From an uncultured Prevotellaceae bacterium (lineage in GTDB: Bacteria > Bacteroidota > Bacteroidia > Bacteroidales > Bacteroidaceae): a stretch of DNA of 46,145 bases. The notes below the pieces were generated by a model. That model ran no database searches. It saw only the letters and a program-made list of their open reading frames with translations, and was not told where the DNA came from. A program made the translations under genes and the position numbers. Below, in pieces: positions 17,524-25,034 of the stretch (within the stretch, counting starts at the first letter, position 1; each line of letters opens with the position of its first letter). Location: positions 1 to 46,145 of the forward strand of contig CADACW010000052.1 in assembly GCA_902786565.1 (NCBI GenBank), written 5' to 3'.

Positions 17524-18753
17524 TCAAAACAACACTTCGTTGCCCTCGTAGGTGGTGGGCACGTGGGTGGTCTTGATGGCCCACTCGCGGGGGTAGAGGT
17601 TGTTGGCGCGGGTGCCGATATTCTTCACCAGTCCCAGCCGATGGCCTTTGAAACAGACCTCCACCAGCCCTCGCGGCGTGTCGGGGGGCAGCACGATGGC
17701 CTCGCGGCGCAGGTAGGCGATGGCGGTGGGGTAGGGCAGTTCGGCTGTGGGGCAGGGCTGATGCGGTTCGGCCGTATAGAGCACGTTCAGGCCTTTCAGC
17801 TTGGCGGCCAGGGCTTTTCCCGTCAGTGGCCGGGCGGCATCGTCGCCGGGTTTTCTCAGGGCGGCCATAAAGAGGCCTTCGCTGCGTGTCAGTCCGGGGA
17901 TGAAGCGGCAGACGGGCGCGGCGTAACCCTCCAGCAGCGAGCCGGTGATGCCCCATCCTGTCTCTGTGGCAATGGCCAGCGGCTGGGCGTCGAGTGTCTG
18001 CTCCATCCACCGCACGTTCTCCTCGTTCTCGCGGGTGTTGTACGTGCACGTGCTGTAAATCAGCAGACCGCCGGGGCGCAGACAGGGCCAGATGTCCTCT
18101 ACAATCTCGCGCTGCAGGCGCTGGCAGCGCTCCACGCCCTGCGGACTCCACTCGCCTATGCTGGCCGGGTCTTTGCGGAACATGCCCTCGCCGGAGCAGG
18201 GCACGTCGCACAGGATGAGGTCGAACACGAGCCCAGCCTTGCGGAAGTCGCGGGCGTAGTTGTTGGTCACCACACTGTTGGCACCGCCCCATTTCTGCAC
18301 GTTCTCGCTGAGCACCTGTGCTCGCTGGCGCACCGGCTCGTTGCTCATCAGCAGGCAGTCGGCGGGCAGCACCGTGCGCAGCGCCGTCGACTTGCCGCCG
18401 GGAGCAGCACAGAGGTCCAGGGCGGCGTGGGGGGCCGACGGCAGAAGTTGCGCCACCACGTGGTGAACGAACATCGAGGCCGCCTCCTGCACATAGTAGC
18501 ATCCGGCGTGCAGCAGCGGGTCGAAGGTGAAGTTGGGCCGCTGGTCCAGATAGAATCCCTGCGGGCACCAGGGCACCCGCTCGCACCGCCCCTCGGCCGT
18601 GGTCCGCTCTGCGGGCGTGCATTTCTGCGGGTTCAGCCTGATGCTCACGGGCGGCTCCTCGGCCATGGCGGCCAGGAAGCGGCCGAAGCGCGCCTCGCCC
18701 ATGATAGTGCGCGTGTGTAATATAAATGGTTGTGGCAGTGTGTTCATAGTCAT
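17524..18753 (-). CDS. RsmF-type 16S rRNA m5C methyltransferase (NOL1/NOP2/Sun family)
   Basis: An S-adenosylmethionine-dependent rRNA cytosine-5 methylase of 409 aa. The chosen start at 18753 overlaps the radC stop in an ATGA; an alternative is MNT at 18747, and the frame upstream of these is only an open shadow of radC. Motifs are LCAAPGGKS (SAM loop, near residue 115), DVPCSGEGMFRKD (near 180-193) and IYSTCTYN (near 230), giving both catalytic cysteines. The C-terminal part (LVEVCFKGHRLGLVKNIGTRANNLYPREWAIK) resembles the RNA-binding tail of RsmF/YebU rather than RsmB. The exact target base is inferred from family only. Confidence 0.88.
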   Translation of the reverse strand: MTMNTLPQPFILHTRTIMGEARFGRFLAAMAEEPPVSIRLNPQKCTPAERTTAEGRCERVPWCPQGFYLDQRPNFTFDPLLHAGCYYVQEAASMFVHHVVAQLLPSAPHAALDLCAAPGGKSTALRTVLPADCLLMSNEPVRQRAQVLSENVQKWGGANSVVTNNYARDFRKAGLVFDLILCDVPCSGEGMFRKDPASIGEWSPQGVERCQRLQREIVEDIWPCLRPGGLLIYSTCTYNTRENEENVRWMEQTLDAQPLAIATETGWGITGSLLEGYAAPVCRFIPGLTRSEGLFMAALRKPGDDAARPLTGKALAAKLKGLNVLYTAEPHQPCPTAELPYPTAIAYLRREAIVLPPDTPRGLVEVCFKGHRLGLVKNIGTRANNLYPREWAIKTTHVPTTYEGNEVLF

Positions 18754-19442
18754 ATCAGCCCTTGTTCGTGATACGAGAAATAGGCGCCATCGGTGATGAT
18801 GACGTGGTCCATCAGTTTCAGCCGCATGATGTCGCAGGCCCGCTTGATGGTCTGCGTCAGGTCGTTGTCGGGTTTGCTTGGCCTGATGGTGCCGCTGGGG
18901 TGGTTGTGGCAGACGGCTATGATGGTGGCGTTGCAGAGCACGGCCTCGCGGATGATGATGCGCACATCGACGCTGACCTCCGATATGCCGCCGTGGGCAA
19001 TACGGATTTTCTTGATGAGCCGGAAGCCCTGGTTCATCATCAGCACCCAGAACTCCTCCACGTCCAGGTCCTGCATCACGGGGTGCATGTGGTTGTAGAG
19101 CCGGGTGGCCGAGTTCAGTTCGGGCCGTTCCTCGGCCTTCTCCATCTGCCGCCGCTTGCCCAGTTCGCAGGCCGCCAGGATGGTGATGGCCTTCGCCGGG
19201 CCCACGCCGTTGAACTGGCACAGCTCTGCAATGGTCATCTTGCCCAGCGTGTTCAGGTTGTTCTTGCAGTGGCCCAGTATGCGCTTCATCAGTGTCACGG
19301 CGTCCTCGCGGGTCGAGCCCGAGCCAATCAGTATGGCCAGCAGCTCGGCGTCGCTCAGTGCCTGCGGCCCCAGCCGCTCCAGCTTCTCCCGTGGCCGGTC
19401 GTCCTCCGCCCAGTGGGCTATCGTGAGTTTGTCTTCAGCCAT
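18750..19442 (-). CDS. radC: RadC/JAB-domain protein
   Basis: A RadC-family protein of about 230 aa with an N-terminal helix-hairpin-helix-like region (LSDAELLAILIGSGS, LCQFNGVGPAKAITILAA) and a C-terminal JAB/MPN metal site VCHNHPSGTIRPSKPDND (near residue 178). The family was once linked to DNA repair, but its role is unsettled. I chose the ATG at 19442 (MAEDKLTIAHW); the longer frame opens on a TTG at 19481 that lies inside the promoter -7 box. Its stop overlaps the start of the RNA methylase gene by ATGA. Confidence 0.9.
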   Translation of the reverse strand: MAEDKLTIAHWAEDDRPREKLERLGPQALSDAELLAILIGSGSTREDAVTLMKRILGHCKNNLNTLGKMTIAELCQFNGVGPAKAITILAACELGKRRQMEKAEERPELNSATRLYNHMHPVMQDLDVEEFWVLMMNQGFRLIKKIRIAHGGISEVSVDVRIIIREAVLCNATIIAVCHNHPSGTIRPSKPDNDLTQTIKRACDIMRLKLMDHVIITDGAYFSYHEQGLI

Positions 19443-19478
19443 ATCGTGTATAGTGACATTTGTTTTCGTAGTCGGATG

Positions 19479-19510
19479 CAAAGGTACAAAAAGACCGACA
19501 TATTTGCAAG
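19479..19510 (-). promoter_or_regulatory. Bacteroidota-type promoter for radC-rsmF
   Basis: On the minus strand TTG (19509-19507) is followed after 20 bases by TACCTTTG (19486-19479), a strong match to the Bacteroidota -33/-7 pattern, 36 bases before the radC ATG. This placement supports the 19442 start. Confidence 0.78.
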
Positions 19511-19558
19511 TCGGCCCAGGGGAAAATTAAAATTACGGCGTAATTTACCTGTAATTCA

Positions 19559-19620
19559 AGGGGTGAGGGGTGAGAGGTGAGAAGTAAGAGGTGAGAGGCA
19601 AGAGGTGAGTGGAGAGAGGT
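19559..19620. repeat. GGTGAGA simple repeat in the radC upstream gap
   Basis: About nine imperfect tandem copies of a GGTGAGA/AGGTGAG unit. The 19511-19769 gap otherwise shows no gene. A shorter run of the complementary unit (CACCTCTCACCTCTCAC) lies inside the phosphotransferase gene at 24451-24479. Confidence 0.8.
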
Positions 19621-19768
19621 TACCTCTTCCGCTTTCTTCTTTTGCTCTTAGTCTGGGCTTGCCAGCATTTGGAAGGCTACCCCTGTCAGATGACTATGGC
19701 ATCAACTGCGCATGGAGGAAGAAAATAGAAAATACTTTACATTGCTAAGGGGAGGGTAAAGCGGACTC

Positions 19769-19835
19769 AGAGATAAGTGCCACTTATCTCGGAGATAAGT
19801 GCCTTTTATCTCGGAGATAAGTGGCACTTATCTCT
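19769..19835. repeat. 65-base triple-hairpin element, copy 1
   Basis: Three consecutive near-palindromes, each GAGATAAGTG..CACTTATCTC-like, occupy 19770-19834. The middle unit breaks symmetry (AAGTGCC facing TTTTATC). The reverse complement is identical, all 65 bases, to 40129-40193. Both copies lie between genes next to gene ends. It resembles a REP/BIME-like dispersed element or a processed or terminator RNA structure; no terminal repeats or target duplication are evident. Confidence 0.88.
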
Positions 19836-19856
19836 AAGGGGGAAAAATGATGCTTT

Positions 19857-19894
19857 GAAAGAAATAAGGCTGCAAACGCAGCCTTACTTCTTTC
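19857..19894. terminator. Original terminator of the glycosyltransferase gene, now cut off by the intron
   Basis: AAGGCTGC (19866-19873), loop AAAC, GCAGCCTT (19878-19885) form a perfect stem, extended past a 2-base mismatch by GAAAGAA/TTCTTTC. The minus-strand 3' side is T-rich. The group II intron begins two bases after this hairpin; the glycosyltransferase that it presumably served ends beyond the intron. Confidence 0.75.
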
Positions 19895-19895
19895 G

Positions 19896-20534
19896 GTTCG
19901 CCCGACATGGGCATAATCTAACGGGTGCAAGTCCCGAGCGCGGCCTAATAGCGGCAAGCGCACAGCCAAAGGCAAGGGTGTCCATCGCGAGGTGGAATCT
20001 GAAGGAAGCCGGCGGCAAATCACTGGCCTGACGGACAGAAACTTGATAATAAGGCGTTTGCCCGTGGGTAAGACTGCCGAAGAAGTTAAAGCCCTATAGC
20101 TATTCGGAACGGGTGGCGTAAATCAAGCAGGTATAAGTGTGAAAGATTATGTTCTTAATCGGGGAGGTCTCATGGACGCATGGCGAAGATTCAGTTATTC
20201 GATGTACTATAGCGGAGTAAAGCTTGCCATGAGAAGTCAGCCGAGGCCAAAGTACCCAAGGTACGTGTACCTAAAGGGAAGGGCCGAACCGTGCAGCGGA
20301 CTAGTAATTGATGGTTATGACTACTTATGAGTCAGTTGCTCCATAAGGAGGCTGCTTGCCGAAAGTATGAAGGAATCAAAGGATAGGCTAGAGCGACGTT
20401 TAGTAGGAAGTAACCGAAGACAACAAGACGCACGCCTTCGGAGGTGTCAAAGCACGGAACCGCCGTATGCGGAACCGCTTGTACGGTGGTGTGGGAGGAC
20501 GCATGGGGAACTAATCCCCATGCTCCTACCCAAT
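19896..20534 (+). mobile_element. Group II intron without intron-encoded protein
   Basis: A 639-base ribozyme-type element. It opens GTTCGCCC..GGGC (consensus GUGYG with one change), then GGGTGCAAGTCCC and other domain I segments typical of group II introns in Bacteroidota. Domain V is 20457-20492: ACCGCCGTA pairs with TACGGTGGT around a GCGG/CGC hairpin. Domain VI is 20493-20531: GGG and AGGA with GCATGGGG pair with CCCCATGC, TCCT and CCC, leaving a bulged A at 20528, the branch point, 7 positions before the end at CCCAAT. No reverse transcriptase is present; domain IV is only about 150 bases. A CGAAGA near 20078 is a candidate EBS1 for exon CTTTCG. Splicing would need a protein supplied elsewhere. 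Confidence 0.85.
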
Positions 20535-21575
20535 TCTGAACAGGGCTTCGATGAAGCCTATGCCGTAGCCTGTCAGTTGGACGAAGGCGGCGGGGACGGA
20601 GTATAGCCCCACTATGAGGCTGCGGTTGCGGATGGAGGAGTCGATGAAGATGAGGGCACTGTAGAGCAACAATGGCAGCAGGGCCAATACGCAGAGCACG
20701 AAGCCCACGCCCTGGTGCATGTCGTCGGTGGGCCGCAGGCCGTAGGCATCGAGCCATTGGCCCGTGACGTAGAGCGCCACGCCCGCTGCGAAGAGCAGCA
20801 GAAGACCGAAGACGCCCACGGTGAAGACGGCTGGCAGCGCATGTACAGGCTTCAGTGCCTCGGGGTATTTGCGCCACAGGTTGATGCGGGCATAGCCGCT
20901 GTTGTAGACCTGCCTCCAGAATCGGCTGAAGTCAGTGCGGCGCTTGTGCCACAGCCACGCCTCGGGGAACAGGCGGCAGGAGTAGCCACCCCTGAAGATG
21001 CGGATGCTGAAGTCGATGTCCTCGCCGTAGAGTGCCATCTTGGAGAAGCGCTCCGTTGAGAATCCGCCCAGGTCGAGGTAGACCTGCCGGCGCACGCCGA
21101 GGTTGAACGAGCGGGGGTGGAACTTCTCCATCTGCTTCTTGCCGCCGCGAATGCCGCCGGTGGTGAAGAACGAGGTCATGGCGTAGGATATGGCCTTCTG
21201 TATGGTGGTGAACGATTCGTGGGCGGCGTCGGGCCCTCCCCAAGCGTCGGCGGGCTGGCGTTGCAGTTCGTCCTCGATGGCCTGCATGTAGCCTGGCGGC
21301 AGCACGGCGTCCGAGTCGACAATGACCACATAGTCGCCATTGGCCCGTTCCACGCCGTAGTTGCGGCTCTGTCCGGGCCCGCTGTTGGGCTTGAAGTAAT
21401 AATGCAAATCAAGGATGCCTGCGAACTTGTCGCAAACATCCTTGCATGGGATTTTCGAACCGTCCTCCACAATAATCACCTCGAAGTCTCTGAACGTCTG
21501 AGTGCCGAGGCTCTCAAGAAGTTCCTCCACCTCGTCGGGGCGGTTATATACGGGAACGATGACAGAGTATTTCAT
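20526..21575 (-). CDS. Family 2 glycosyltransferase, membrane-anchored, with an intron-altered C terminus
   Basis: A 349-aa GT2 (GT-A fold) enzyme, transferring a sugar from a nucleotide-sugar to an unknown acceptor. The N terminus YSVIVPVYNRPDEVEELLESL, the EDGS nucleotide site and VVIVDSDAVLPPGY (DxD-like, about residues 84-95) are typical. GEDIDFSIRIFRGGY (about 190-204) carries the likely catalytic ED. Three hydrophobic segments (about 240-262, 285-308 and 318-340) place it in the inner membrane. It starts 2 bases after efp. Its present end RIG and stop come from the antisense 3' end of the group II intron; joining the flanks gives RRKK and a TAA instead. Confidence 0.9.
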   Translation of the reverse strand: MKYSVIVPVYNRPDEVEELLESLGTQTFRDFEVIIVEDGSKIPCKDVCDKFAGILDLHYYFKPNSGPGQSRNYGVERANGDYVVIVDSDAVLPPGYMQAIEDELQRQPADAWGGPDAAHESFTTIQKAISYAMTSFFTTGGIRGGKKQMEKFHPRSFNLGVRRQVYLDLGGFSTERFSKMALYGEDIDFSIRIFRGGYSCRLFPEAWLWHKRRTDFSRFWRQVYNSGYARINLWRKYPEALKPVHALPAVFTVGVFGLLLLFAAGVALYVTGQWLDAYGLRPTDDMHQGVGFVLCVLALLPLLLYSALIFIDSSIRNRSLIVGLYSVPAAFVQLTGYGIGFIEALFRIG

Positions 21576-21577
21576 CC

Positions 21578-22144
21578 TTATTCCTTAGCACGAGCCAGAT
21601 ACGAACCGTCGCGGGTGTCCACCTGGATGAGGTCGCCCTCGTTGATGAACAGTGGAACGCGCACCTCTGCGCCGGTCTCCACAATGGCGGGCTTCAGTGT
21701 GTTGGTGGCGGTGTCGCCCTTGATGCCCGGCTCCGAGTGGGTCACGCGCAGGATGGTCTTCACGGGCATCTCAGCATAGAGGATGGTGCCGTCGGTAGTG
21801 TCGCTGACCACTTCCACGATGTCGCTCTCCTTCATATACTCATGGCCGATAACGAGGTCGTTGTCGATGGGAATCTGCTCGAAGGTCTCCTGGTTCATGA
21901 AGATGCGGCCGCTGTTGTCCTCGTAGAGGTACTGGTAGGGTCGGCGCTCGATAACCACGTCTTCCAGCTTCTCACCGATGTTGAAGCGGCGCTCCAGCAC
22001 ACGGCCGTCGCTGACGTTCTTCAGCTTGATGATCATGATGGTGTTTCCTTTACCCGGCTTGCGATGCTGGAAGTCGATGCAAACCCAAATGCTGCCGTCC
22101 ATGCGGATGGCGGTGCCTTTTTTGATGTCTTGTGAGTTAATCAT
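21578..22144 (-). CDS. efp: Translation elongation factor P
   Basis: Relieves ribosome stalling at proline runs. 188 aa with the three beta domains: an N-terminal KOW-like domain with the tip loop HRKPGKGNT (Lys32 is at the usual modification site), the central OB domain (EKLEDVVIERRPYQYLYED) and the C-terminal OB domain ending GAEVRVPLFINEGDLIQVDTRDGSYLARA. The first gene of a two-gene unit with the glycosyltransferase. Divergent from rpmH. Confidence 0.97.
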   Translation of the reverse strand: MINSQDIKKGTAIRMDGSIWVCIDFQHRKPGKGNTIMIIKLKNVSDGRVLERRFNIGEKLEDVVIERRPYQYLYEDNSGRIFMNQETFEQIPIDNDLVIGHEYMKESDIVEVVSDTTDGTILYAEMPVKTILRVTHSEPGIKGDTATNTLKPAIVETGAEVRVPLFINEGDLIQVDTRDGSYLARAKE

Positions 22145-22182
22145 AAGATGTGTTTATAATGTTATTATTTGGAATTTGGGTG

Positions 22183-22190
22183 CAAAGGTA
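22183..22190 (-). promoter_or_regulatory. -7 box of the efp promoter
   Basis: TACCTTTG followed by C on the minus strand (22190-22183), 39 bases before the efp ATG, matches TAnnTTTG. The upstream half is only a T-run, so the -33 element is weak. Confidence 0.6.
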
Positions 22191-22241
22191 CGCATTTTCC
22201 CGAAAAAAACCTAAAATCTTTCACTAAATTTCGCATAATTC

Positions 22242-22272
22242 TTGCGTAATTAAAAACATTTGTGTAATTTTG
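22242..22272 (+). promoter_or_regulatory. Bacteroidota-type promoter for rpmH
   Basis: TTG at 22242-22244, 20 bases, then TAATTTTG at 22265-22272, 46 bases ahead of the rpmH ATG. Divergent from the efp promoter. Confidence 0.72.
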
Positions 22273-22317
22273 CAGCCCAAAACCGCGATATATAAATAAT
22301 TAATAAGTATAAAAACA

Positions 22318-22473
22318 ATGAAAAGAACATTTCAGCCGCACAATCGCCGCCGCGTGAACAAGCATGGTTTCCGCGAGCGCATGGCCACAAAGAATGGCCG
22401 CCGCGTACTGGCTTCGCGCCGCGCCAAGGGTCGTAAGAAACTCACCGTTTCAGACGAGCACCACGGAAAGTAA
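22318..22473 (+). CDS. rpmH: Ribosomal protein bL34
   Basis: A 51-aa basic protein starting [22 protein letters not shown], the signature of bL34 of the large ribosomal subunit, and containing [20 protein letters not shown]. Full length with a short SDEHHGK tail. The neighbours are not the usual rnpA/dnaA genes, but rpmH lies apart from the origin in many Bacteroidota. Confidence 0.97.
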   Translation: MKRTFQPHNRRRVNKHGFRERMATKNGRRVLASRRAKGRKKLTVSDEHHGK

Positions 22474-22495
22474 ACCGTCCGTTCACACTACGCAA

Positions 22496-22544
22496 GCACA
22501 ATAAGCGGGATGTTGCCTCTACGGGCGGCATCCCGCTTATGTGC
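22496..22544 (+). terminator. Strong hairpin after rpmH
   Basis: ATAAGCGGGATG (22501-22512) pairs perfectly with CATCCCGCTTAT (22529-22540), extended by GCAC/GTGC past one bulge. No T-run follows, so it may be an attenuator or an RNA-stabilising hairpin rather than a full terminator before the next gene, 15 bases on. Confidence 0.6.
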
Positions 22545-22559
22545 AAGACATAACAGACG

Positions 22560-23270
22560 ATGAAATTTGCAGTCATAGCAGCAGGCGAAGGGTCGCGGCT
22601 GGCCCGCGAGGGCGTCGGTGTGCCCAAGCCCCTTGTCGAGGTGGGCGGCGAGACGCTCATTGACCGGCTCGTCCGGGTGTTCCTGGCCAATGGCGCCACG
22701 GAGATTGACGTGGTGTGCAACGACCTCTGCCCCTCGGTGGCCAGCCATTTGGCCCAGTTGCAGCGGTCGGGCGCGCCCCTGCACTACGTGGTGCAGACCA
22801 CTCCCAGCTCCATGCATTCGCTCTATGTCCTGTCGCCCCTGCTGGAGGGCTCGCCCTTTGTGCTGACCACCGTCGACACCATTTTCCGCGAGGACGAGTT
22901 TGCCCGCTATGTAGGCCAGTTCCGGCAGATGGCGGCCACAGGCGAGGCCGACGGGCTGATGGGAGTGACCGACTATATTGACGACGAGCGCCCGCTCTAT
23001 GTGAAGACTGCCGAAGGGGCCATGATCACCGCCTTTGCCGACACCGACCCGGCCCCAGTCTATATCAGCGGCGGCATCTATGGCCTCACACCGCCCTCGC
23101 TGGCCACCCTGCGCCGCTGCATCGAGAGGGGCGACAGCCGGATGCGCAACTTCCAGCGGGCCTTGCTGGCCGACGGGTTGCGCCTGCGGGCCTATCCGTT
23201 TACGAAGGTGCTCGACATAGACCACGCCACCGACATCGGCAAGGCAGAACGTTTTTTACAGCAACGATGA
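22560..23270 (+). CDS. Sugar/polyol-phosphate nucleotidyltransferase (MobA-like GT-A fold)
   Basis: A 236-aa NTP transferase: joins a nucleotide to a phosphorylated sugar or polyol. The N-terminal signature is FAVIAAGEGSRLAREGVGVPKPLVEVGG (residues 3-30), with the nucleotide loop and the lysine of PKPL. Central TTVDTIF (about residues 102-108) probably holds a metal-binding aspartate. Its stop overlaps the next start by four bases (ATGA). With a CDP-alcohol phosphotransferase in the same operon and ino1 nearby, CDP-inositol formation is a reasonable guess, but the substrate cannot be read from the sequence; a phosphocholine- or glycerol-phosphate-type cytidylyltransferase is an alternative. 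Confidence 0.83.
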   Translation: MKFAVIAAGEGSRLAREGVGVPKPLVEVGGETLIDRLVRVFLANGATEIDVVCNDLCPSVASHLAQLQRSGAPLHYVVQTTPSSMHSLYVLSPLLEGSPFVLTTVDTIFREDEFARYVGQFRQMAATGEADGLMGVTDYIDDERPLYVKTAEGAMITAFADTDPAPVYISGGIYGLTPPSLATLRRCIERGDSRMRNFQRALLADGLRLRAYPFTKVLDIDHATDIGKAERFLQQR

Positions 23271-24049
23271 AGATACTGGCACTGACCCGCGACCCGCGCT
23301 TTTCGCCCAACTCGGTGGAGAACGACCGCGCCATCCTGATGGCCGTGGCCCGACGGCTGCATTCGCAGGGCCATGAGGTGGCGGTGCGTGCCGAAACCGA
23401 GGTGGCCGCTGACTGCGACGTCTGCCTCACCATGGGGCGCCTGCCCGCCACACTGGCTGGCCTGAAGAGGCTCCAGCGGCAGGGTGTGCGCGTGGTCAAC
23501 ACCCCGCTGTCGGTTGAGAACTGCACCCGCTCCACGCTGACGCGTCTGATGCAGGTGCATGGCATCCCGATGCCACCCTCCGACTTGCCCCCTTTCTGGC
23601 TGAAGCGCGGCGACGCCTCTGCCCAGAGTCCAGCCGACGTGGTGTACTGCCAGGACGAGGCCGCACTGGCCGAGGCCATCGGCAGGTTCAGGGCGAGGGG
23701 CGTGGCCCACCATGTGGTGAGCAGCCACGTTGTGGGCGATGTGGTGAAGTTCTACGGCGTGGGCTGCGACTTCTTCCGCTGCTACTATCCCACCGACGAC
23801 GGTCAGACCAAGTTTGGCGACGAGCACCACAACGGCCCCGCCCACCACTATATATATAATAAAGAGGAAATGCACAGCCAGGTGGTGCGGCTGGCAGCCA
23901 TCACCGGGCTTGAGGTCTATGGCGGCGATGCCATCGTCAGGCCCGACGGCACCTTCTGTATCATCGACTTCAACGACTGGCCCAGCTTTGCCCGTTGTCG
24001 CGACGAGGCCGCCGAAGCCATCAGCCAGTTGGTTTCAAAAGGTATGTAA
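23267..24049 (+). CDS. ATP-grasp-like protein, substrate unknown
   Basis: A 260-aa protein with the layout of a small ATP-grasp enzyme (RimK or inositol-phosphate-kinase style). An N-terminal alpha/beta domain (MKILALTRDPRFSPNSVENDRAIL, then TLMRLMQVHGIPMPPSD-like TRLMQVHGIPMPPSD near residues 92-106) precedes VVGDVVKFYGVG (about 156-167). The end has GGDAIVRPDGTFCIIDFNDWPSF (about 218-240), where the acidic residues and the Asn match the metal site. ATP-grasp enzymes form acyl-phosphate intermediates or phosphorylate inositol polyphosphates. In this operon a role in inositol or lipid head-group chemistry is likely, but the reaction is unknown. Confidence 0.72.
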   Translation: MKILALTRDPRFSPNSVENDRAILMAVARRLHSQGHEVAVRAETEVAADCDVCLTMGRLPATLAGLKRLQRQGVRVVNTPLSVENCTRSTLTRLMQVHGIPMPPSDLPPFWLKRGDASAQSPADVVYCQDEAALAEAIGRFRARGVAHHVVSSHVVGDVVKFYGVGCDFFRCYYPTDDGQTKFGDEHHNGPAHHYIYNKEEMHSQVVRLAAITGLEVYGGDAIVRPDGTFCIIDFNDWPSFARCRDEAAEAISQLVSKGM

Positions 24050-24052
24050 GTA

Positions 24053-25015
24053 ATGGAAAAGTCATTCAGGCAATTGCTGAGAGAGTCGCTCAAGTCGGGC
24101 GATACCGAGGAGACGCTCGACGTCTACTTCACCCGCCCCATCGGCCTGGTCTTCGCCCTGATGTGGATCAGACTGGGGGCCACGCCAAACTTTGTTACCA
24201 TCCTGTCCATGTTTCTTGGGGCGGGCGCCGGCTATTGTTTCTATCATACTGAGTTGTGGTGGAATGTGTGTGGCGTGCTGCTGCTGATGCTGGCCAACTT
24301 CTGCGACTCCACCGACGGCCAGATGGCGCGGCTCACCAACCACCGCACCACGCTGGGCCGAATCCTCGACGGGCTGGCCAGCGATGTCTGGTTCTTCTGC
24401 TGCTATCTGGCCATCGCCCTGCGCCTGTGGCATCAGCCCATTCCCCTTGTCTCCCACCTCTCACCTCTCACCTCCCACTGGGGCATCTGGGGATTCCTGC
24501 TCTGCGCCTATGCGGGCTTCTACTGGCATGCCCGCCAGTGCCAGTTGGCCGACTACTACCGCCAGATTCATCTTTTCTTCCTCAAAGGCGAGGCCGGCAG
24601 CGAACTCAGCAGCTACGACCAGCAACGGCGGCTGCGCGACGCCCTGCCCCCACAGGGCCATTTCCTGCAGCGCACCTTCCTCACCTTCTATATGGGCTGG
24701 TGCCGCCGCCAGGAGTCGGTCACGCCCGCGTTCCAGCGTTTCTTCAGCAAGGTGAAGGAGCGGTGGCCCAATGCCGCCGACATCCCCGCCGACCTTCGCG
24801 AGGCCTTCCGCAAGCGGAGCCTGCCCCTGATGTGGATGACCAACACGCTGACCCACAACACCCGTGCCATCGTGCTCTTCGTGGCCTGCCTCATCGACCA
24901 GCCCTGGCTCTACCCCCTCTTCGAAATCACCGTCCTCGCCGCCCTCTATTATTATATGCGTCACCGCCACGAGGCCATGTGCAGAGACTTTTGTCTCTCG
25001 GAATTATCACTTTGA
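24053..25015 (+). CDS. CDP-alcohol phosphatidyltransferase family membrane enzyme
   Basis: A 320-aa integral membrane enzyme that moves a phospho-alcohol from a CDP-activated donor. The catalytic motif DSTDGQMARLTNHRTTLGRILDGLASD (start about residue 83) matches D-x2-DG-x2-AR-x8-G-x3-D, but the final Asp comes after four residues rather than three. Hydrophobic segments lie around residues 30-80, 105-125, 140-160 and 270-305. The loop VSHLSPLTSH (about 134-143) is encoded by an in-frame CACCTCT simple repeat. With the upstream nucleotidyltransferase and ATP-grasp genes it probably builds a lipid head group; phosphatidylinositol or inositol-phosphoceramide is possible given ino1. Confidence 0.87.
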   Translation: MEKSFRQLLRESLKSGDTEETLDVYFTRPIGLVFALMWIRLGATPNFVTILSMFLGAGAGYCFYHTELWWNVCGVLLLMLANFCDSTDGQMARLTNHRTTLGRILDGLASDVWFFCCYLAIALRLWHQPIPLVSHLSPLTSHWGIWGFLLCAYAGFYWHARQCQLADYYRQIHLFFLKGEAGSELSSYDQQRRLRDALPPQGHFLQRTFLTFYMGWCRRQESVTPAFQRFFSKVKERWPNAADIPADLREAFRKRSLPLMWMTNTLTHNTRAIVLFVACLIDQPWLYPLFEITVLAALYYYMRHRHEAMCRDFCLSELSL

Positions 25016-25034
25016 TGCTCTGTGCAATAAGAAG

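Noticed and set aside
17408-18622. 404-codon frame overlapping the RNA methylase gene
   Set aside because: Same strand, different frame; Arg/Pro-rich shadow of the RsmF-type gene, which carries all the motifs.
18754-19221. N-terminal extension of the RsmF-type frame
   Set aside because: It lies inside radC in another frame; the ATGA overlap at 18753-18750 gives a natural start.
19443-19481. Longer radC starting at TTG
   Set aside because: The start would fall inside the promoter -7 box; the ATG at 19442 gives the family N terminus.
19905-19930. tRNA-like GGTGCAAGTCCC stretch
   Set aside because: Resembles a T-arm but is part of group II intron domain I; no cloverleaf can be drawn. No tRNA or rRNA gene was found in the window.
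19784-20023. 79-codon minus-strand frame across the hairpin element and intron
   Set aside because: Made of palindromic and ribozyme sequence; no protein features.
20139-20330. 63-codon frame inside the group II intron
   Set aside because: It lies in structured domain II-IV sequence and has no reverse-transcriptase motif.
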